Origin: JANQGH01 sp039177555
Lineage (GTDB): Bacteria; Pseudomonadota; Alphaproteobacteria; DSM-16000; Inquilinaceae
DNA length: 64,000 nt
NCBI GenBank assembly: GCA_039177555.1
Contig: JBCDFV010000024.1
Location: 1-64,000 of the forward strand
Direction: 5' to 3'
Shown here: positions 6,800 through 15,679 of the stretch, in pieces
Layout: every line of letters starts with the position of its first letter
How positions within the stretch are numbered: the stretch's first letter is position 1
Program-made: the position numbers and the translations under genes
Notes under the pieces: model-generated
The model's database searches: none
What the model was told of the DNA's origin: nothing
Seen by the model: the letters and a program-made list of their open reading frames with translations, nothing else

Positions 6800-8365
6800 A
6801 TGACTCTCAACCTAATCACCGATCCTTGGATCCCGGTGCGTACGCGCGATGGGGCGCGGCGGGTGGTTCGGCCGGACCAGATTGCCGAGGCCGGTGTGGC
6901 CCGGCCGGATTGGCCGCGGGCCGACTTCAACCTGGCCTGTTACGAGCTGCTGATCGGGCTGGTCTTTCTCGCCGACCCGCCCGAGGACGAGGCGGATTGG
7001 CGGGACCGGCGTGCGCCGGACCCCGGCCGGCTGCGCGCGGCGCTGGCGCCCTTGGCGCCGGCCTTCGATCTGGGCGGGGCGGGGGACCGGTTCCTGCAAG
7101 ATCGGGAGGATCTCGACACCGCCGCATCGCCGGTCGACATGCTGTTCATCGACGCCTCCGGCGGCAACACGGCGAAGAACAACGCCGACCTGATGGTCAA
7201 GCGCGGCCGCTACACCGCGCTTCCCGCGCCGCTGGCGGCGATGGCGCTGTTCACCCTGCAGGCCCAGGCGCCGTCCGGCGGGGCCGGCAACCGGACGTCG
7301 ATGCGCGGCGGCGGTCCGCTGATCACGCTGGTCGAGCCCGCCGATCGTGCCGGCCCCGATAATAAGGCATCGTCGCCCCTGTGGGACATGGTGTGGGCGA
7401 ACGTGCCGGTTGGCGAACCGCTGCTGGACACTGCGTCGCCGGACCGGCTGCGCGATGCGCTGCCCTGGATGCGGCCCACGCGCACCTCGGAGAAAGGCAC
7501 CAATCCGCTGCAGCCGCCCAACGATGGCGGCCTGGCCCTGGCCGAGACGTTCTTCGGCATGCCGCGCCGGCTGCGGCTGGATTTCGCCGAGGATGACGAC
7601 ACCCTGGTCGTCGGCGTTCGCCAGCGCCCCTATGGAACAAATTATGGGCTTTGGACCCACCCCCTGACGCCGTACTACCAGCAAAAGGTCGGGTCGGAAC
7701 CCCTGCCCGTGCACCCCAGGCCAGGCATCGGCAGCTATCGCAACTGGGCCGGCATCGCGTTTGAGGAACATGAAGGCCTGCGCCATATGGCGCAGGTCGT
7801 TGCCGACTGGCACGATCGCGGGCCAGACGGGGTGGTGGCCAGCCTGCATGTCGGCGGCTGGGCCATGGACAACATGAAACCGCTCGATTTTCTGTGGTCG
7901 CGCCAGCCGCTCCATCCCCTCGACCCCGACGATCAGCATGCCGCGGCGGCATTGGTCAGCGCCGCCAACGCGTTTTCCTTGGCGCTGGCCGGCGCCGTGC
8001 AGACGCTGGCCAAGGCCGCCAGCATGGATGCCTCCGCCGTGGAACCGGTGCGCGAGGCGTTCTACGCCGACACGCAGGACGATTTCGAGAAGATGCTCGG
8101 CCGGCTGGCGGCGGGCGAGACGCTGGCCAAGGTCGCGCAGGACTGGGTCAAGACCCTGCGGCGCGCGGCGTTACGTCTGTATGACGAGCGCGCGGTGCCC
8201 GGCTTGGGCGACCGCCGGATCGAGGACGCCCAGGCCATCATCGAGGCGCGCCAGCGGCTGCTGGCCGCCTTTTCCGGCTGGGGGCGGAAAACCGGGCAGG
8301 CGGCCTTCGATGTTCTCAAGCTGCCGCTGCCGAAAAGGCGCACCAAGAAAAGGGAAGAGGCATGA
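6800..8365 (+). CDS. cse1: Cascade large subunit Cse1 (CasA/Cas8e)
   Basis: Cse1 is the large subunit of I-E Cascade. It recognises the PAM and helps recruit Cas3. The 521-residue length fits the family. It begins in the typical way with MTLNLITDPWIPVRTRDGA, and contains family-like segments such as AALFTLQAQAPSGGAGNRTS and RQRPYGTNYGLWTHPLTPYY. It starts 18 bp after a strong hairpin, with only a weak AGG ribosome site, which suggests limited translation. Its stop overlaps the cse2 start by four bases (ATGA), so the two are translationally coupled. The long polar C-terminal helical region (MDASAVEPVREAFYADTQDD) matches the four-helix domain that contacts Cse2. Confidence 0.95.
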   Translation: MTLNLITDPWIPVRTRDGARRVVRPDQIAEAGVARPDWPRADFNLACYELLIGLVFLADPPEDEADWRDRRAPDPGRLRAALAPLAPAFDLGGAGDRFLQDREDLDTAASPVDMLFIDASGGNTAKNNADLMVKRGRYTALPAPLAAMALFTLQAQAPSGGAGNRTSMRGGGPLITLVEPADRAGPDNKASSPLWDMVWANVPVGEPLLDTASPDRLRDALPWMRPTRTSEKGTNPLQPPNDGGLALAETFFGMPRRLRLDFAEDDDTLVVGVRQRPYGTNYGLWTHPLTPYYQQKVGSEPLPVHPRPGIGSYRNWAGIAFEEHEGLRHMAQVVADWHDRGPDGVVASLHVGGWAMDNMKPLDFLWSRQPLHPLDPDDQHAAAALVSAANAFSLALAGAVQTLAKAASMDASAVEPVREAFYADTQDDFEKMLGRLAAGETLAKVAQDWVKTLRRAALRLYDERAVPGLGDRRIEDAQAIIEARQRLLAAFSGWGRKTGQAAFDVLKLPLPKRRTKKREEA

Positions 8366-8916
8366 GCGAAGCGAAAGACACGCCCGGACAGGTCATCCTC
8401 TCCTGGTGGGGTCGGCGACTGAACAGAGACACCGGCGCGGCACGCAAGGCCCGGGCGCAATTGCGCCGCGCCACCAGCCCGTTGGAGGTGCTGACACTGG
8501 ACGTCACGCACGATCTGCATGGGCATCTCGGCATCAACCTTGCCAGGGGTGACGGCCCGCGGCGCCTGGCGCTGGTGGCCGCCACTGTCGCCGGGCTGGA
8601 CAGCAGTGTTCGTGCCTCCCTGCCGCGCCGGTTCGGCGAGAAGGACGGGGACAATCCGCGCCTGTCGCCTATGCGCTTCGAGTGCATCCTGCGCGCGGGC
8701 GACGATTGGGAGTTGGCGATACGCCTGCGCCGCGCCCTGCCGATCGTGGGCCGCACCGCCAATGTCGCCGGCCTTGGCGCCGATCTTCTGCGTTGGGGCG
8801 AGGACGTGCGCACCCGCTGGTGCTTTGACTATTTCGGTGCCGCGCCGCCGGACGCGCCGGACGCTGACGACGCGCCGGACGCGTCCGAACCATCCGCTGA
8901 CCATCAAGAGGGCTGA
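8362..8916 (+). CDS. cse2: Cascade small subunit Cse2 (CasB)
   Basis: Cse2 forms the small-subunit dimer along the Cascade backbone and stabilises the R-loop. It has 184 residues and an excellent ribosome site (AGGGAAGAGG) inside the end of cse1. Recognisable parts are the N-terminal helix VILSWWGRRLNRDTGAARKA and the C-terminal stretch VAGLGADLLRWGEDVRTRWC followed by FDYF, typical of this family. The last 30 residues are Asp/Pro-rich (DAPDADDAPDASEP) and look like a disordered tail added to the conserved fold. It sits between cse1 and cas7 as in other I-E operons. Confidence 0.93.
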   Translation: MSEAKDTPGQVILSWWGRRLNRDTGAARKARAQLRRATSPLEVLTLDVTHDLHGHLGINLARGDGPRRLALVAATVAGLDSSVRASLPRRFGEKDGDNPRLSPMRFECILRAGDDWELAIRLRRALPIVGRTANVAGLGADLLRWGEDVRTRWCFDYFGAAPPDAPDADDAPDASEPSADHQEG

Positions 8917-8920
8917 TCCC

Positions 8921-10036
8921 GTGACCCCATTCATCCAGCTTCACCTGTTGACGACCTATCCGCCCTCCAACCCCAACCGGGACGATCAGGGCCGGCCGAA
9001 ATCGGCCGTGGTCGGCGGTGCGCCGCGCCTGCGCCTGTCCAGCCAGGCGATCAAGCGCGCCGTGCGCACCGCGCCGCAGTTTCAGGCCGCGCTTGAGGGC
9101 CATCTGGGCGAACGCACCCAGCGCATCGGCGAGGTCGTCCGCGACCATCTGATCGGCACGCGCGGCGCGGACGAAGAGCGGGCTTACGCGATCGCCGAGA
9201 CCGTGGCCGACATTTTCGGCAAGCCCGACGCGGACAAGAACAAGGACGGCAAGGGGCCGTTCACCGCGCAACTGGCCTTCGTCTCGCCGGACGAACGACG
9301 GGCGGCGATCGCGCTTGCCGAACGGGCGCTGGACGGCGAGGATTTGCCGGCCAAGGCGGACAAGGCGTTGAAGCAAACCGTGCTGCGCCGGGCCGACGGC
9401 GCGGTCGACGTGGCCATGTTCGGCCGCATGCTGGCCGACGATCCGGACTTCAACCGCGAGGCGGCGGTGCAGGTCAGCCACGCCATCACCACCCACCGCG
9501 CGGAGGTGGAGGACGACTATTACACCGCCGTCGACGATCTGAAGACGGCGGCGGAGGATGCCGGCGCCGGCTTTCTCAGCGAGGCTGGCTTCGGTTCCGG
9601 CATCTATTATCTCTACGCCAACATCGACACGCGCCTGCTGGTCGAGAACCTCGCCGGCGACGCCGAGCTTGCCGCGCGCGCCTGCGAGGCCCTTGTCGAG
9701 GCGCTGGCGACCGCGACCCCGTCGGGCAAGCAGAACTCTTTCGCCCACCGGCCGCGCGCCTGCTACATCCTGGCCGAGGCCGGGGCGCAGCAGCCGCGCG
9801 ACCTGTCCGGCGCCTTCTTCACCGCCATCACGGGTGACGATCTGCGCGCCGCGTCGATCGACGCGTTGGAGACGATGCGCGACCGGATGGACGCCGCTTA
9901 TGGTGACGGCGCGGACGACCGTCGGGTCATGAACGTCTTTGAGGGCAGCGGATCCCTGGCCGACATCAAGGCCTTCGTGACGGATGCGGTGGCCGCGTCT
10001 GGCCCTACAGACAATGCCCGGCCCGGCGGACGATGA
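8921..10036 (+). CDS. cas7: Cascade backbone subunit Cas7e (CasC)
   Basis: Cas7e polymerises along the crRNA to form the Cascade backbone (six copies in E. coli). The 371-residue protein begins with GTG at 8921, four bases after cse2 stops. The open frame extends upstream over cse2, but the family start is clear from FIQLHLLTTYPPSNPNRDD and SAVVGGAPRLRLSSQAIKRA. Other family segments are LPAKADKALKQTVLRR and the thumb-like region FLSEAGFGSGIYYLYANIDT. Its stop overlaps the cas5 start (ATGA). It is a normal length for the family. Confidence 0.95.
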   Translation: MTPFIQLHLLTTYPPSNPNRDDQGRPKSAVVGGAPRLRLSSQAIKRAVRTAPQFQAALEGHLGERTQRIGEVVRDHLIGTRGADEERAYAIAETVADIFGKPDADKNKDGKGPFTAQLAFVSPDERRAAIALAERALDGEDLPAKADKALKQTVLRRADGAVDVAMFGRMLADDPDFNREAAVQVSHAITTHRAEVEDDYYTAVDDLKTAAEDAGAGFLSEAGFGSGIYYLYANIDTRLLVENLAGDAELAARACEALVEALATATPSGKQNSFAHRPRACYILAEAGAQQPRDLSGAFFTAITGDDLRAASIDALETMRDRMDAAYGDGADDRRVMNVFEGSGSLADIKAFVTDAVAASGPTDNARPGGR

Positions 10037-10752
10037 CTGAGTTCCTGGTCTTCACGCTGGCCGCGCAGATCGCGTCCTTCGGCGGTCTGGCCGGTCACGA
10101 GCGGCGGGGCAGCGACAGTTGGCCGGGGCGGTCGGCGCTGATCGGCCTGTTGGGCGCCGCGAACGGCACGCGCCGGGATGATGACGCCGGGCAGGCAGAA
10201 CTGGCCGCGCTGGGCTTCGCGGTCGGCGCCTACGCAACCGGGGTGCCGCTGCGCGACTATCACACGGTGCAGACCGTGCCGCAGAAGTTCAAGCGCCCGG
10301 CGACGCGCGCCCAGGCCTTGGCGCTGGCTGGCGACCAGGGTGATTTGAACACCGTGATCACCCTGCGCGACTATCGCTGCGGCGTGCTTTATGCCGTGGC
10401 CGTCTGGGGGGACGGTGCAATGCTCGCCGACCTTCAAGAGGCGCTGCGCCAGCCGCGTTTCACGCTCTATCTCGGTCGCAAATCCTGCCCGCTGTCCGCG
10501 CCGGTCGCGCCGCGCATCGTCGATGTTGAGGACCCGGTGCGGGCGCTGGCAAAGGCAAAGCTGCCTGCATGGTATCCACCATCGTCCGGCCCCGACTTCA
10601 TCGCCAGCGAGTGGCCGGCGGAGATGGCGGGCTTCCGGGAAACGACCGAGTGGCGCCATGACGAGCCGCTTGACCGCCGGCAATGGCACTTCGCCGCGCG
10701 GCAGGTGCGCATGCACCGGCCCGCGCGCGGTGATGACGGGGCAAGCCCATGA
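10033..10752 (+). CDS. cas5: Cascade subunit Cas5e (CasD)
   Basis: Cas5e binds the crRNA 5' handle and caps the Cascade backbone. It has 239 residues, typical for I-E. The N-terminal RAMP-like strand (LVFTLAAQIASFGGLAGHER) is followed by SDSWPGRSALIGLLGAANGT, which corresponds to the family's PTKSAVLGLLGAALG-type motif. LRDYHTVQTVP is another hallmark, and LYLGRKSCPLSAPV near residue 155 is diagnostic. It overlaps cas7 upstream and cas6e downstream by four bases each, so the complex is made from a tightly coupled message. Confidence 0.95.
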   Translation: MTEFLVFTLAAQIASFGGLAGHERRGSDSWPGRSALIGLLGAANGTRRDDDAGQAELAALGFAVGAYATGVPLRDYHTVQTVPQKFKRPATRAQALALAGDQGDLNTVITLRDYRCGVLYAVAVWGDGAMLADLQEALRQPRFTLYLGRKSCPLSAPVAPRIVDVEDPVRALAKAKLPAWYPPSSGPDFIASEWPAEMAGFRETTEWRHDEPLDRRQWHFAARQVRMHRPARGDDGASP

Positions 10753-11591
10753 CGCTCTATTTCTCCCGCCTGACGCTGCGGCGCGACCCGTCCACCCAGG
10801 CGCTAAGCGCGCTTATCGACCCCCGCCGGCGGGCGCTGGCCATGGATGCCCATCATCGCCTGCTGTGGTCGGCATTTTCCGACGGCGCCGACAGAACGCG
10901 GGACTTTCTGTGGCGGGCGGAAGCGCGCGGCCGGTTCTACACCCTGTCGGCCAGGCCGCCCAAAAACCATGACCACAGCCTGTTCAAACCGCCGGAGGTG
11001 AAGGAATTCGCGCCCGCGCTGAGGCCGGGCGACCGGCTCGCCTTTCAGCTTCGCGCCAACGCGGTCACCCAGAGGCCGAAGGACCCCAACGACCGCTCCG
11101 CACCCAGCAAGACCCATCCAAAAGGCCGCGTGCGCAGCCGCAAGGTCGACGTCGCCATGGATGTCCTGAACCCCCTTCCCGGGCGCAGCGCGTCGACGGC
11201 GCCGGGCAGCGGCAATGAGCCGAGCGAGCGCCAAAGGCAGCGCTACGGCCTGGCCCGGCAGGCGGCCTATGACTGGCTGTCGCGCCAGGGCGACGCCCAT
11301 GGCTTCAAGACCGACCCGCTGCCGGGCCCGGACGATGACCGCGACCGACAGGCGGGCTTCGTGCTGGAGCATTACGGGACCGTCGCGCTGCCCAGCCATC
11401 GGGGAAAGCGCAAGGGCGAACCGCGCTTCGGCGTCTTCGACATGCGGGGCGTCCTGACTGTGACCGACCCGGACGCCTTTCTCGACAAGCTGGCGCGCAA
11501 GCTCGACGCGCCGCCCGAGGACAGCCAGCGTTCCGGCTTCGGCCGCGCCAAGTCCTTCGGCTGCGGCCTCATGCTGATCCGCCGGATCTGA
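10749..11591 (+). CDS. cas6e: crRNA endoribonuclease Cas6e (CasE)
   Basis: Cas6e cleaves the repeat hairpin in the CRISPR transcript, leaving an 8-nt 5' handle (here predicted ATGAACCG), and stays on the crRNA 3' hairpin. It has 280 residues, somewhat longer than the roughly 200-residue E. coli protein. The extra length lies in basic, Pro-rich segments around residues 85-150. The start MTLYFSRLTLRRD and an early His (AMDAHHRLLWSAF, candidate catalytic region) fit the family. The C-terminal glycine-rich RNA-binding loop GFGRAKSFGCGLMLIRRI is clear. It overlaps cas5 and is followed four bases later by cas1. Confidence 0.94.
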   Translation: MTLYFSRLTLRRDPSTQALSALIDPRRRALAMDAHHRLLWSAFSDGADRTRDFLWRAEARGRFYTLSARPPKNHDHSLFKPPEVKEFAPALRPGDRLAFQLRANAVTQRPKDPNDRSAPSKTHPKGRVRSRKVDVAMDVLNPLPGRSASTAPGSGNEPSERQRQRYGLARQAAYDWLSRQGDAHGFKTDPLPGPDDDRDRQAGFVLEHYGTVALPSHRGKRKGEPRFGVFDMRGVLTVTDPDAFLDKLARKLDAPPEDSQRSGFGRAKSFGCGLMLIRRI

Positions 11592-11594
11592 GCC

Positions 11595-12536
11595 GTGGCC
11601 CTGACCGGCCTGCCGCCGCCCAAGCCGATCCCGCTGAAGGAACGCGCCTCGATCGTCTTCATCGGCCGCGCGCAGATCGATGTCGTGGACGGCGCCTTCG
11701 TGGCGATCGACGCGGAGGGCACGCGGACCCATATCCCGGTCGGCGGCCTGGCCTGCGTCATGCTGGAGCCCGGCGCCCGCATCTCCCACGCGGCTGTCGG
11801 CCTGGCGGCGCGCACCGGCACGCTGATCACCTGGGTCGGCGAGGCGGGCGTTCGGCTCTACGCGGCGGGCCAGCCGGGCGGCGCCCGGTCAGACCGGCTG
11901 CTTTGGCAGGCCAAGCTGGCGCTGGACGATCAGGCCCGCCTCAACATCGTGCGCGAGATGTTCCGCCGCCGGTTTGACGAAGACGCGCCGTCCCGCCGCT
12001 CGATCGACCAGCTGCGCGGCATCGAGGGCGCGCGGGTGCGCAAGTCTTACGAACTGCTCGCGCGCCAGCATGGCGTCAAATGGCAGCGCCGGCGCTACGA
12101 CGTGCATGACTGGGACGGATCCGACGTGCCGAACCGCTGCCTGTCGGCGGCGACGGCGTGCCTGCACGGGCTGGCCGAGGCGGCGGTGCTGGCGGCCGGC
12201 TATGCGCCGGCCATCGGCTTTCTGCACACCGGAAAGCCCCTGTCCTTCGTCTACGACATCGCCGACCTCTACAAGCTGGAAACCGTGGTGCCGGAGGCAT
12301 TCCGCGTCGCCGGCGCGTTCGCGAAAGGCACGCTAAAACTGTCGCCCGACCGGGCCGTGCGCCTGGCCTGTCGCGACAGCTTTCGCCAGGCGCGCCTCTT
12401 GGACCGCATCATTCCGGACATCGGCGCCATCCTGGAAACCGGCGGCATCGCGCCGCCCGGGGCCGCGGCGGACGCGATCGGGCCGGCCTTTGAGAAGGGG
12501 GAGGTCACGGGCGATGATGGTCATCGTCACGAATAA
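11595..12536 (+). CDS. cas1: CRISPR integrase Cas1, type I-E
   Basis: Cas1 together with Cas2 integrates new spacers at the leader end of the array. It has 313 residues and starts with GTG three bases after the cas6e stop. The N-terminal beta domain (PLKERASIVFIGRAQIDVVD) is followed by the helical catalytic domain with the expected metal ligands: Glu in LRGIEGARVR (about 140), His in GFLHTGKPLSF (about 212) and Asp in VYDIADLYK (about 222). All key residues are present, so it should be active. The 3' end overlaps cas2 by 23 bases in another frame. Confidence 0.96.
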   Translation: MALTGLPPPKPIPLKERASIVFIGRAQIDVVDGAFVAIDAEGTRTHIPVGGLACVMLEPGARISHAAVGLAARTGTLITWVGEAGVRLYAAGQPGGARSDRLLWQAKLALDDQARLNIVREMFRRRFDEDAPSRRSIDQLRGIEGARVRKSYELLARQHGVKWQRRRYDVHDWDGSDVPNRCLSAATACLHGLAEAAVLAAGYAPAIGFLHTGKPLSFVYDIADLYKLETVVPEAFRVAGAFAKGTLKLSPDRAVRLACRDSFRQARLLDRIIPDIGAILETGGIAPPGAAADAIGPAFEKGEVTGDDGHRHE

Positions 12537-12846
12537 CGCGCCGCCGCGCCTGCGTGGGCGGCTGGCCGCCTGGCTGTTGGAAGTGCGGGCGGGCGTCTAT
12601 CTCGGCACCTATTCCAGGCGCGTGCGCCAGCGCATCTGGGACCAGGTGGAGGCCGCGATCGAGGATGGCGACGCCATCATGGCCTGGTCGGCCCCCGGCG
12701 AGCAGGGCTTCGACTTCGCCACCACCGGCACGAACCGGCGCATGCCGGTGGATCTCGACGGCCTGAGGCTGGTCGCCTTTCGCGCCCTCGACGAGGCGCC
12801 GTCGCCGGAAGACCGGAACCGACATGACACCCCCAAAAGCCGGTAG
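12514..12846 (+). CDS. cas2: CRISPR adaptation protein Cas2, type I-E
   Basis: Cas2 forms the central dimer of the Cas1-Cas2 integrase. It has 110 residues and the highly characteristic I-E segment NNAPPRLRGRLAAWLLEVRA followed by GVYLGTYSRRVR. Two adjacent ATG codons (12514, 12517) are possible starts; both lie inside cas1. The C-terminal tail (PEDRNRHDTPKSR) is polar and poorly conserved. Its last 100 or so bases recur in decayed form before the second array at 23026-23131. It ends 49 bp before the first repeat of array 1. Confidence 0.95.
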   Translation: MMVIVTNNAPPRLRGRLAAWLLEVRAGVYLGTYSRRVRQRIWDQVEAAIEDGDAIMAWSAPGEQGFDFATTGTNRRMPVDLDGLRLVAFRALDEAPSPEDRNRHDTPKSR

Positions 12847-12895
12847 CTCCAGCCCGCTTCCAAAAACCGTTCCATTTCAGTAGATTACAGGAAGA
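12847..12895 (+). promoter_or_regulatory. Leader of CRISPR array 1
   Basis: This is the 49-bp gap between cas2 and the first repeat. Nearly the same sequence (core AGCCCGCTTC, then TTCAGTAGATTACAGGAAGA) stands directly before array 2, so it is the functional leader. New spacers should enter at 12896. The upstream promoter for the array may lie inside cas2; none was identified with confidence. Confidence 0.8.
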
Positions 12896-14083
12896 CCGTT
12901 CCCCGCACGCGCGGGGATGAACCGCGTTGATCGAGGAGCACATACGGGGCGCCCTTCCGTTCCCCGCACGCGCGGGGATGAACCGCTCACCCACGTCCAT
13001 GCGCTCCAGCTCGCGATCCGTTCCCCGCACGCGCGGGGATGAACCGTTCATCTCGCCACCCAGCAGCCCCATGGGCTGCCGTTCCCCGCACGCGCGGGGA
13101 TGAACCGCGCCAACGCTCGCTGGCCGCAGTCGAATAGCCCCGTTCCCCGCACGCGCGGGGATGAACCGCCTTCTGGATCACATCCTTGAGGATGGTTTCC
13201 CCGTTCCCCGCACGCGCGGGGATGAACCGCCAGTTCGTAGTTGAGCTTGTAGGCGTTCATGCCGTTCCCCGCACGCGCGGGGATGAACCGCCAGTCCGCC
13301 GAAGCATTCGCAGGCGCCAGCGCCGTTCCCCGCACGCGCGGGGATGAACCGATTACAAACATACAGAACAATCAAAGGTTAACCCGTTCCCCGCACGCGC
13401 GGGGATGAACCGCCGTCAGATAGTAGCGATGACTACTTCACCCACCGTTCCCCGCACGCGCGGGGATGAACCGTCTTACGGCCTGTCCATCCGGGCGCCG
13501 AACGACCGTTCCCCGCACGCGCGGGGATGAACCGGCATCCAGGGCCCTGCAGGGCCGACCGGTCCGCCGTTCCCCGCACGCGCGGGGATGAACCGTCGCC
13601 GAATGGCAACCTCACGGACCCGACGGACCGTTCCCCGCACGCGCGGGGATGAACCGATCACTGTCCCGGTGCTCTTGCCCCTCACCGTCCGTTCCCCGCA
13701 CGCGCGGGGATGAACCGCTTTCGGAATTCGAGACATGGCGGCGACGGAGCCGTTCCCCGCACGCGCGGGGATGAACCGTTGAGGCGCTGACTATGCCTGA
13801 ACGCGTCCGCCCGTTCCCCGCACGCGCGGGGATGAACCGTGTAGAGGGTTGACTGAGATGACGTGTGCGACCCGTTCCCCGCACGCGCGGGGATGAACCG
13901 ATGCGCTCGTATCGCTTCATGCCTTCGAGGGCCCGTTCCCCGCACGCGCGGGGATGAACCGCATTTGCTCGGACGAGCCATGGATATCATTGGCCGTTCC
14001 CCGCCCGTGCGGGGATGAACCGTGCTGGAGGCCGTTGCACGTGCCGTCCATCTGCCGTTCCCCGCAGGCGCGGGGATGAACCG
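12896..14083 (+). CRISPR. CRISPR array 1, type I-E, 20 repeats and 19 spacers
   Basis: Repeats of 29 nt (starting CCGTTCCCCGC, ending GCGGGGATGAACCG) recur exactly every 61 bp, giving 32-nt spacers. The stem CCCCGC/GCGGGG and handle ATGAACCG match the I-E type. Repeats 1-18 are identical. Repeat 19 (13994) differs at two bases, CCCGTGC instead of CACGCGC, and repeat 20 (14055) at one, CAGGCGC. Decay at the distal end and the leader next to cas2 give the orientation as plus strand. No spacer is shared with array 2 by eye. Uniform repeats and spacer lengths suggest an active or recently active array. Confidence 0.98.
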
Positions 14084-14233
14084 AGCTTTCCGGCACGTTG
14101 GGAGGCGCCAGTTGCCTGACAGGCCCATTGACACCGAAAGATCGAATGGGCCCATCACCGCGTTTCGTCGAACACGCGTGATAGGCCACCACGATCGACA
14201 TCACGCCGCACCAAACCAACCGTGCCGGAGCGG
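14084..14233. other. Intergenic region after array 1
   Basis: This is 150 bp between the last repeat and the stop of the ABC ATPase gene on the other strand. GGCCCATT (14122-14129) and AATGGGCC (14145-14152) form an 8-bp stem with a 15-nt loop that could end the CRISPR transcript. There is no T run. Nothing else was recognised. Confidence 0.35.
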
Positions 14234-15679
14234 TCAAGACGGCCCATCGGCCTCGCTGTCGAGGGATAGCAGTCTGCCCCGGTCGGTGAGCTCATAGATG
14301 CGATCGGCGCGCTTGCGCAGGATTTCGATGTCGTGCGAGATCAGCAGCGCGGCGGCGGCGCGGTCTTTCACGTAATCCGTGATCAGGTCGATCGCCTGGC
14401 GTTGGACGGACATGTCCAGGCGCGAGGACGGCTCATCGCAGACAATGAAATCCGGCTGCCCGACCAGAGTCCTGGCAATCGCAAACCTCTGCAATTCGCC
14501 GCCGCTGAGCTGATCCGGCCGGCGATCGAGCAGATCGTCCCGAAGGCCCAATCTGGACAACAGGCCTGCCAAGGCCGGCGCGGCTTGCCGGGCCGCGGGG
14601 GTCAGCTCCTTGAAAACCGTCTTTAGGCTCAGATTGGGGGGAAACGCCGTTATCGGGTTTTGAAACAGCTTTTGGAACTTGGCACGATGGCGCTTCACGA
14701 TCTGCCGCCCTGCCGGCGCCCCATGCCAGCGGACGGTTCCGGACCGTGGCGCCCGAAGCCGAAGGCAGAGATCGCCGAGGGTGGATTTCCCGACCCCGCT
14801 TGGGCCGAACAACCCGACGATTTCGCCGCGCCCGATGTCCAGCGCGTCGATTTCCAGCAAGGGGTGGGTTGCGGAATAACCGAACGCGACCCGCGACAGG
14901 TCGACGACGGGGCTGGCGGCCGATGGCGCCGTCCTTGCACCAAAGGACCATTGGGCCGGTTCGCTTTCGATCAGCGTTCGCGCGGCGGAACTTTGCGGAT
15001 CTCTCAGGACGCTCTTCGCCGGGCCATGTTCGACGATACGACCGTCGTCGACGACCGAGATCGTATCCGCCAAGGCGCGCGCGACGCCGAGGTCATGGGT
15101 GATGACGATGAGCCCGCGCCCCGACGCCTGGATCTGCTGGAACAGCGCGATCACCCGCGCCTTGTTCGGCGTGTCGAGCCCCTTGGTTGGTTCGTCGGCA
15201 ATGACGAAGGACGAGCGAACGGCGAGCGCCATGGCGATCATCGCACGTTGCTGCATGCCGCCTGACAGTTCCGCGGGCAGCTTCGCCAAGTCCGCCCGCG
15301 TTAAGCCGACCTCGCGTGCCAGCGCTTCGACATCCGGCCAAGCGCAGTTGGTGGCGCGCCGCCATCTGAGGATCTCCGCAATCTGCTTGCCGACCGGCAT
15401 GGTCGGATCGAGCGCAATCGCGGGTTCCTGCGGCAGCAGAAAGATCTCGTCCTGCCACAGGGGCCCGGGCGGCTTGGCGCCGTCCAGCGTGACTTCGCCG
15501 TCGATGTCGAGGTCGGATGCGCGCAGACCGGCCACGGCCCAGGCCAGCAGCGACTTGCCGGAGCCCGACTTGCCGATCAGACAATGGGTGCGACCCTGTT
15601 CGAACCGCAGATGCGGAATGTCGAGCAGCAGCCCGCCCGCCCTGACGACCAGGTTGCTGGCGTCAAGAAAACGCGTCAT
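14234..15679 (-). CDS. Fused oligopeptide/nickel-type ABC transporter ATPase (two ATPase domains)
   Basis: This 481-residue protein joins two ABC ATPase domains that are often separate (DppD and DppF type). Domain 1 has Walker A GKSGSGKSLL, signature LSGGMQQRAM and Walker B FVIADEPTKGLD. Domain 2 has GPSGVGKSTL, LSGGELQRFA and FIVCDEPSSRLD. It powers import through the permeases at 15663-16490 and 16487-17428 with the binding protein at 17425-18960. The start MTRFLDASN at 15679 overlaps the upstream permease by 17 bases; an upstream extension was rejected. The substrate may be a peptide, nickel or an opine-type metallophore; the sequence does not decide. Confidence 0.9.
   Translation of the reverse strand: MTRFLDASNLVVRAGGLLLDIPHLRFEQGRTHCLIGKSGSGKSLLAWAVAGLRASDLDIDGEVTLDGAKPPGPLWQDEIFLLPQEPAIALDPTMPVGKQIAEILRWRRATNCAWPDVEALAREVGLTRADLAKLPAELSGGMQQRAMIAMALAVRSSFVIADEPTKGLDTPNKARVIALFQQIQASGRGLIVITHDLGVARALADTISVVDDGRIVEHGPAKSVLRDPQSSAARTLIESEPAQWSFGARTAPSAASPVVDLSRVAFGYSATHPLLEIDALDIGRGEIVGLFGPSGVGKSTLGDLCLRLRAPRSGTVRWHGAPAGRQIVKRHRAKFQKLFQNPITAFPPNLSLKTVFKELTPAARQAAPALAGLLSRLGLRDDLLDRRPDQLSGGELQRFAIARTLVGQPDFIVCDEPSSRLDMSVQRQAIDLITDYVKDRAAAALLISHDIEILRKRADRIYELTDRGRLLSLDSEADGPS

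Noticed and set aside
8519..8920. N-terminal extension of cas7 across cse2
   Set aside because: Homology to Cas7e begins exactly at the GTG at 8921, and the extension is an off-frame reading of cse2.
3632..12530. Long minus-strand open frames antisense to cas3, cse1, cas7 and neighbours
   Set aside because: High GC leaves the antisense frames open; their translations are Arg/Pro/Gly/Gln-rich with no recognisable domains.
12677..14158. Many minus-strand reading frames with repeated RFIPARAGNG and VHPRACGER segments
   Set aside because: They are translations of the CRISPR repeat on the opposite strand; the 61-bp period forces rotating frames and no start, ribosome site or family supports coding. 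The same applies to 22512-24343.
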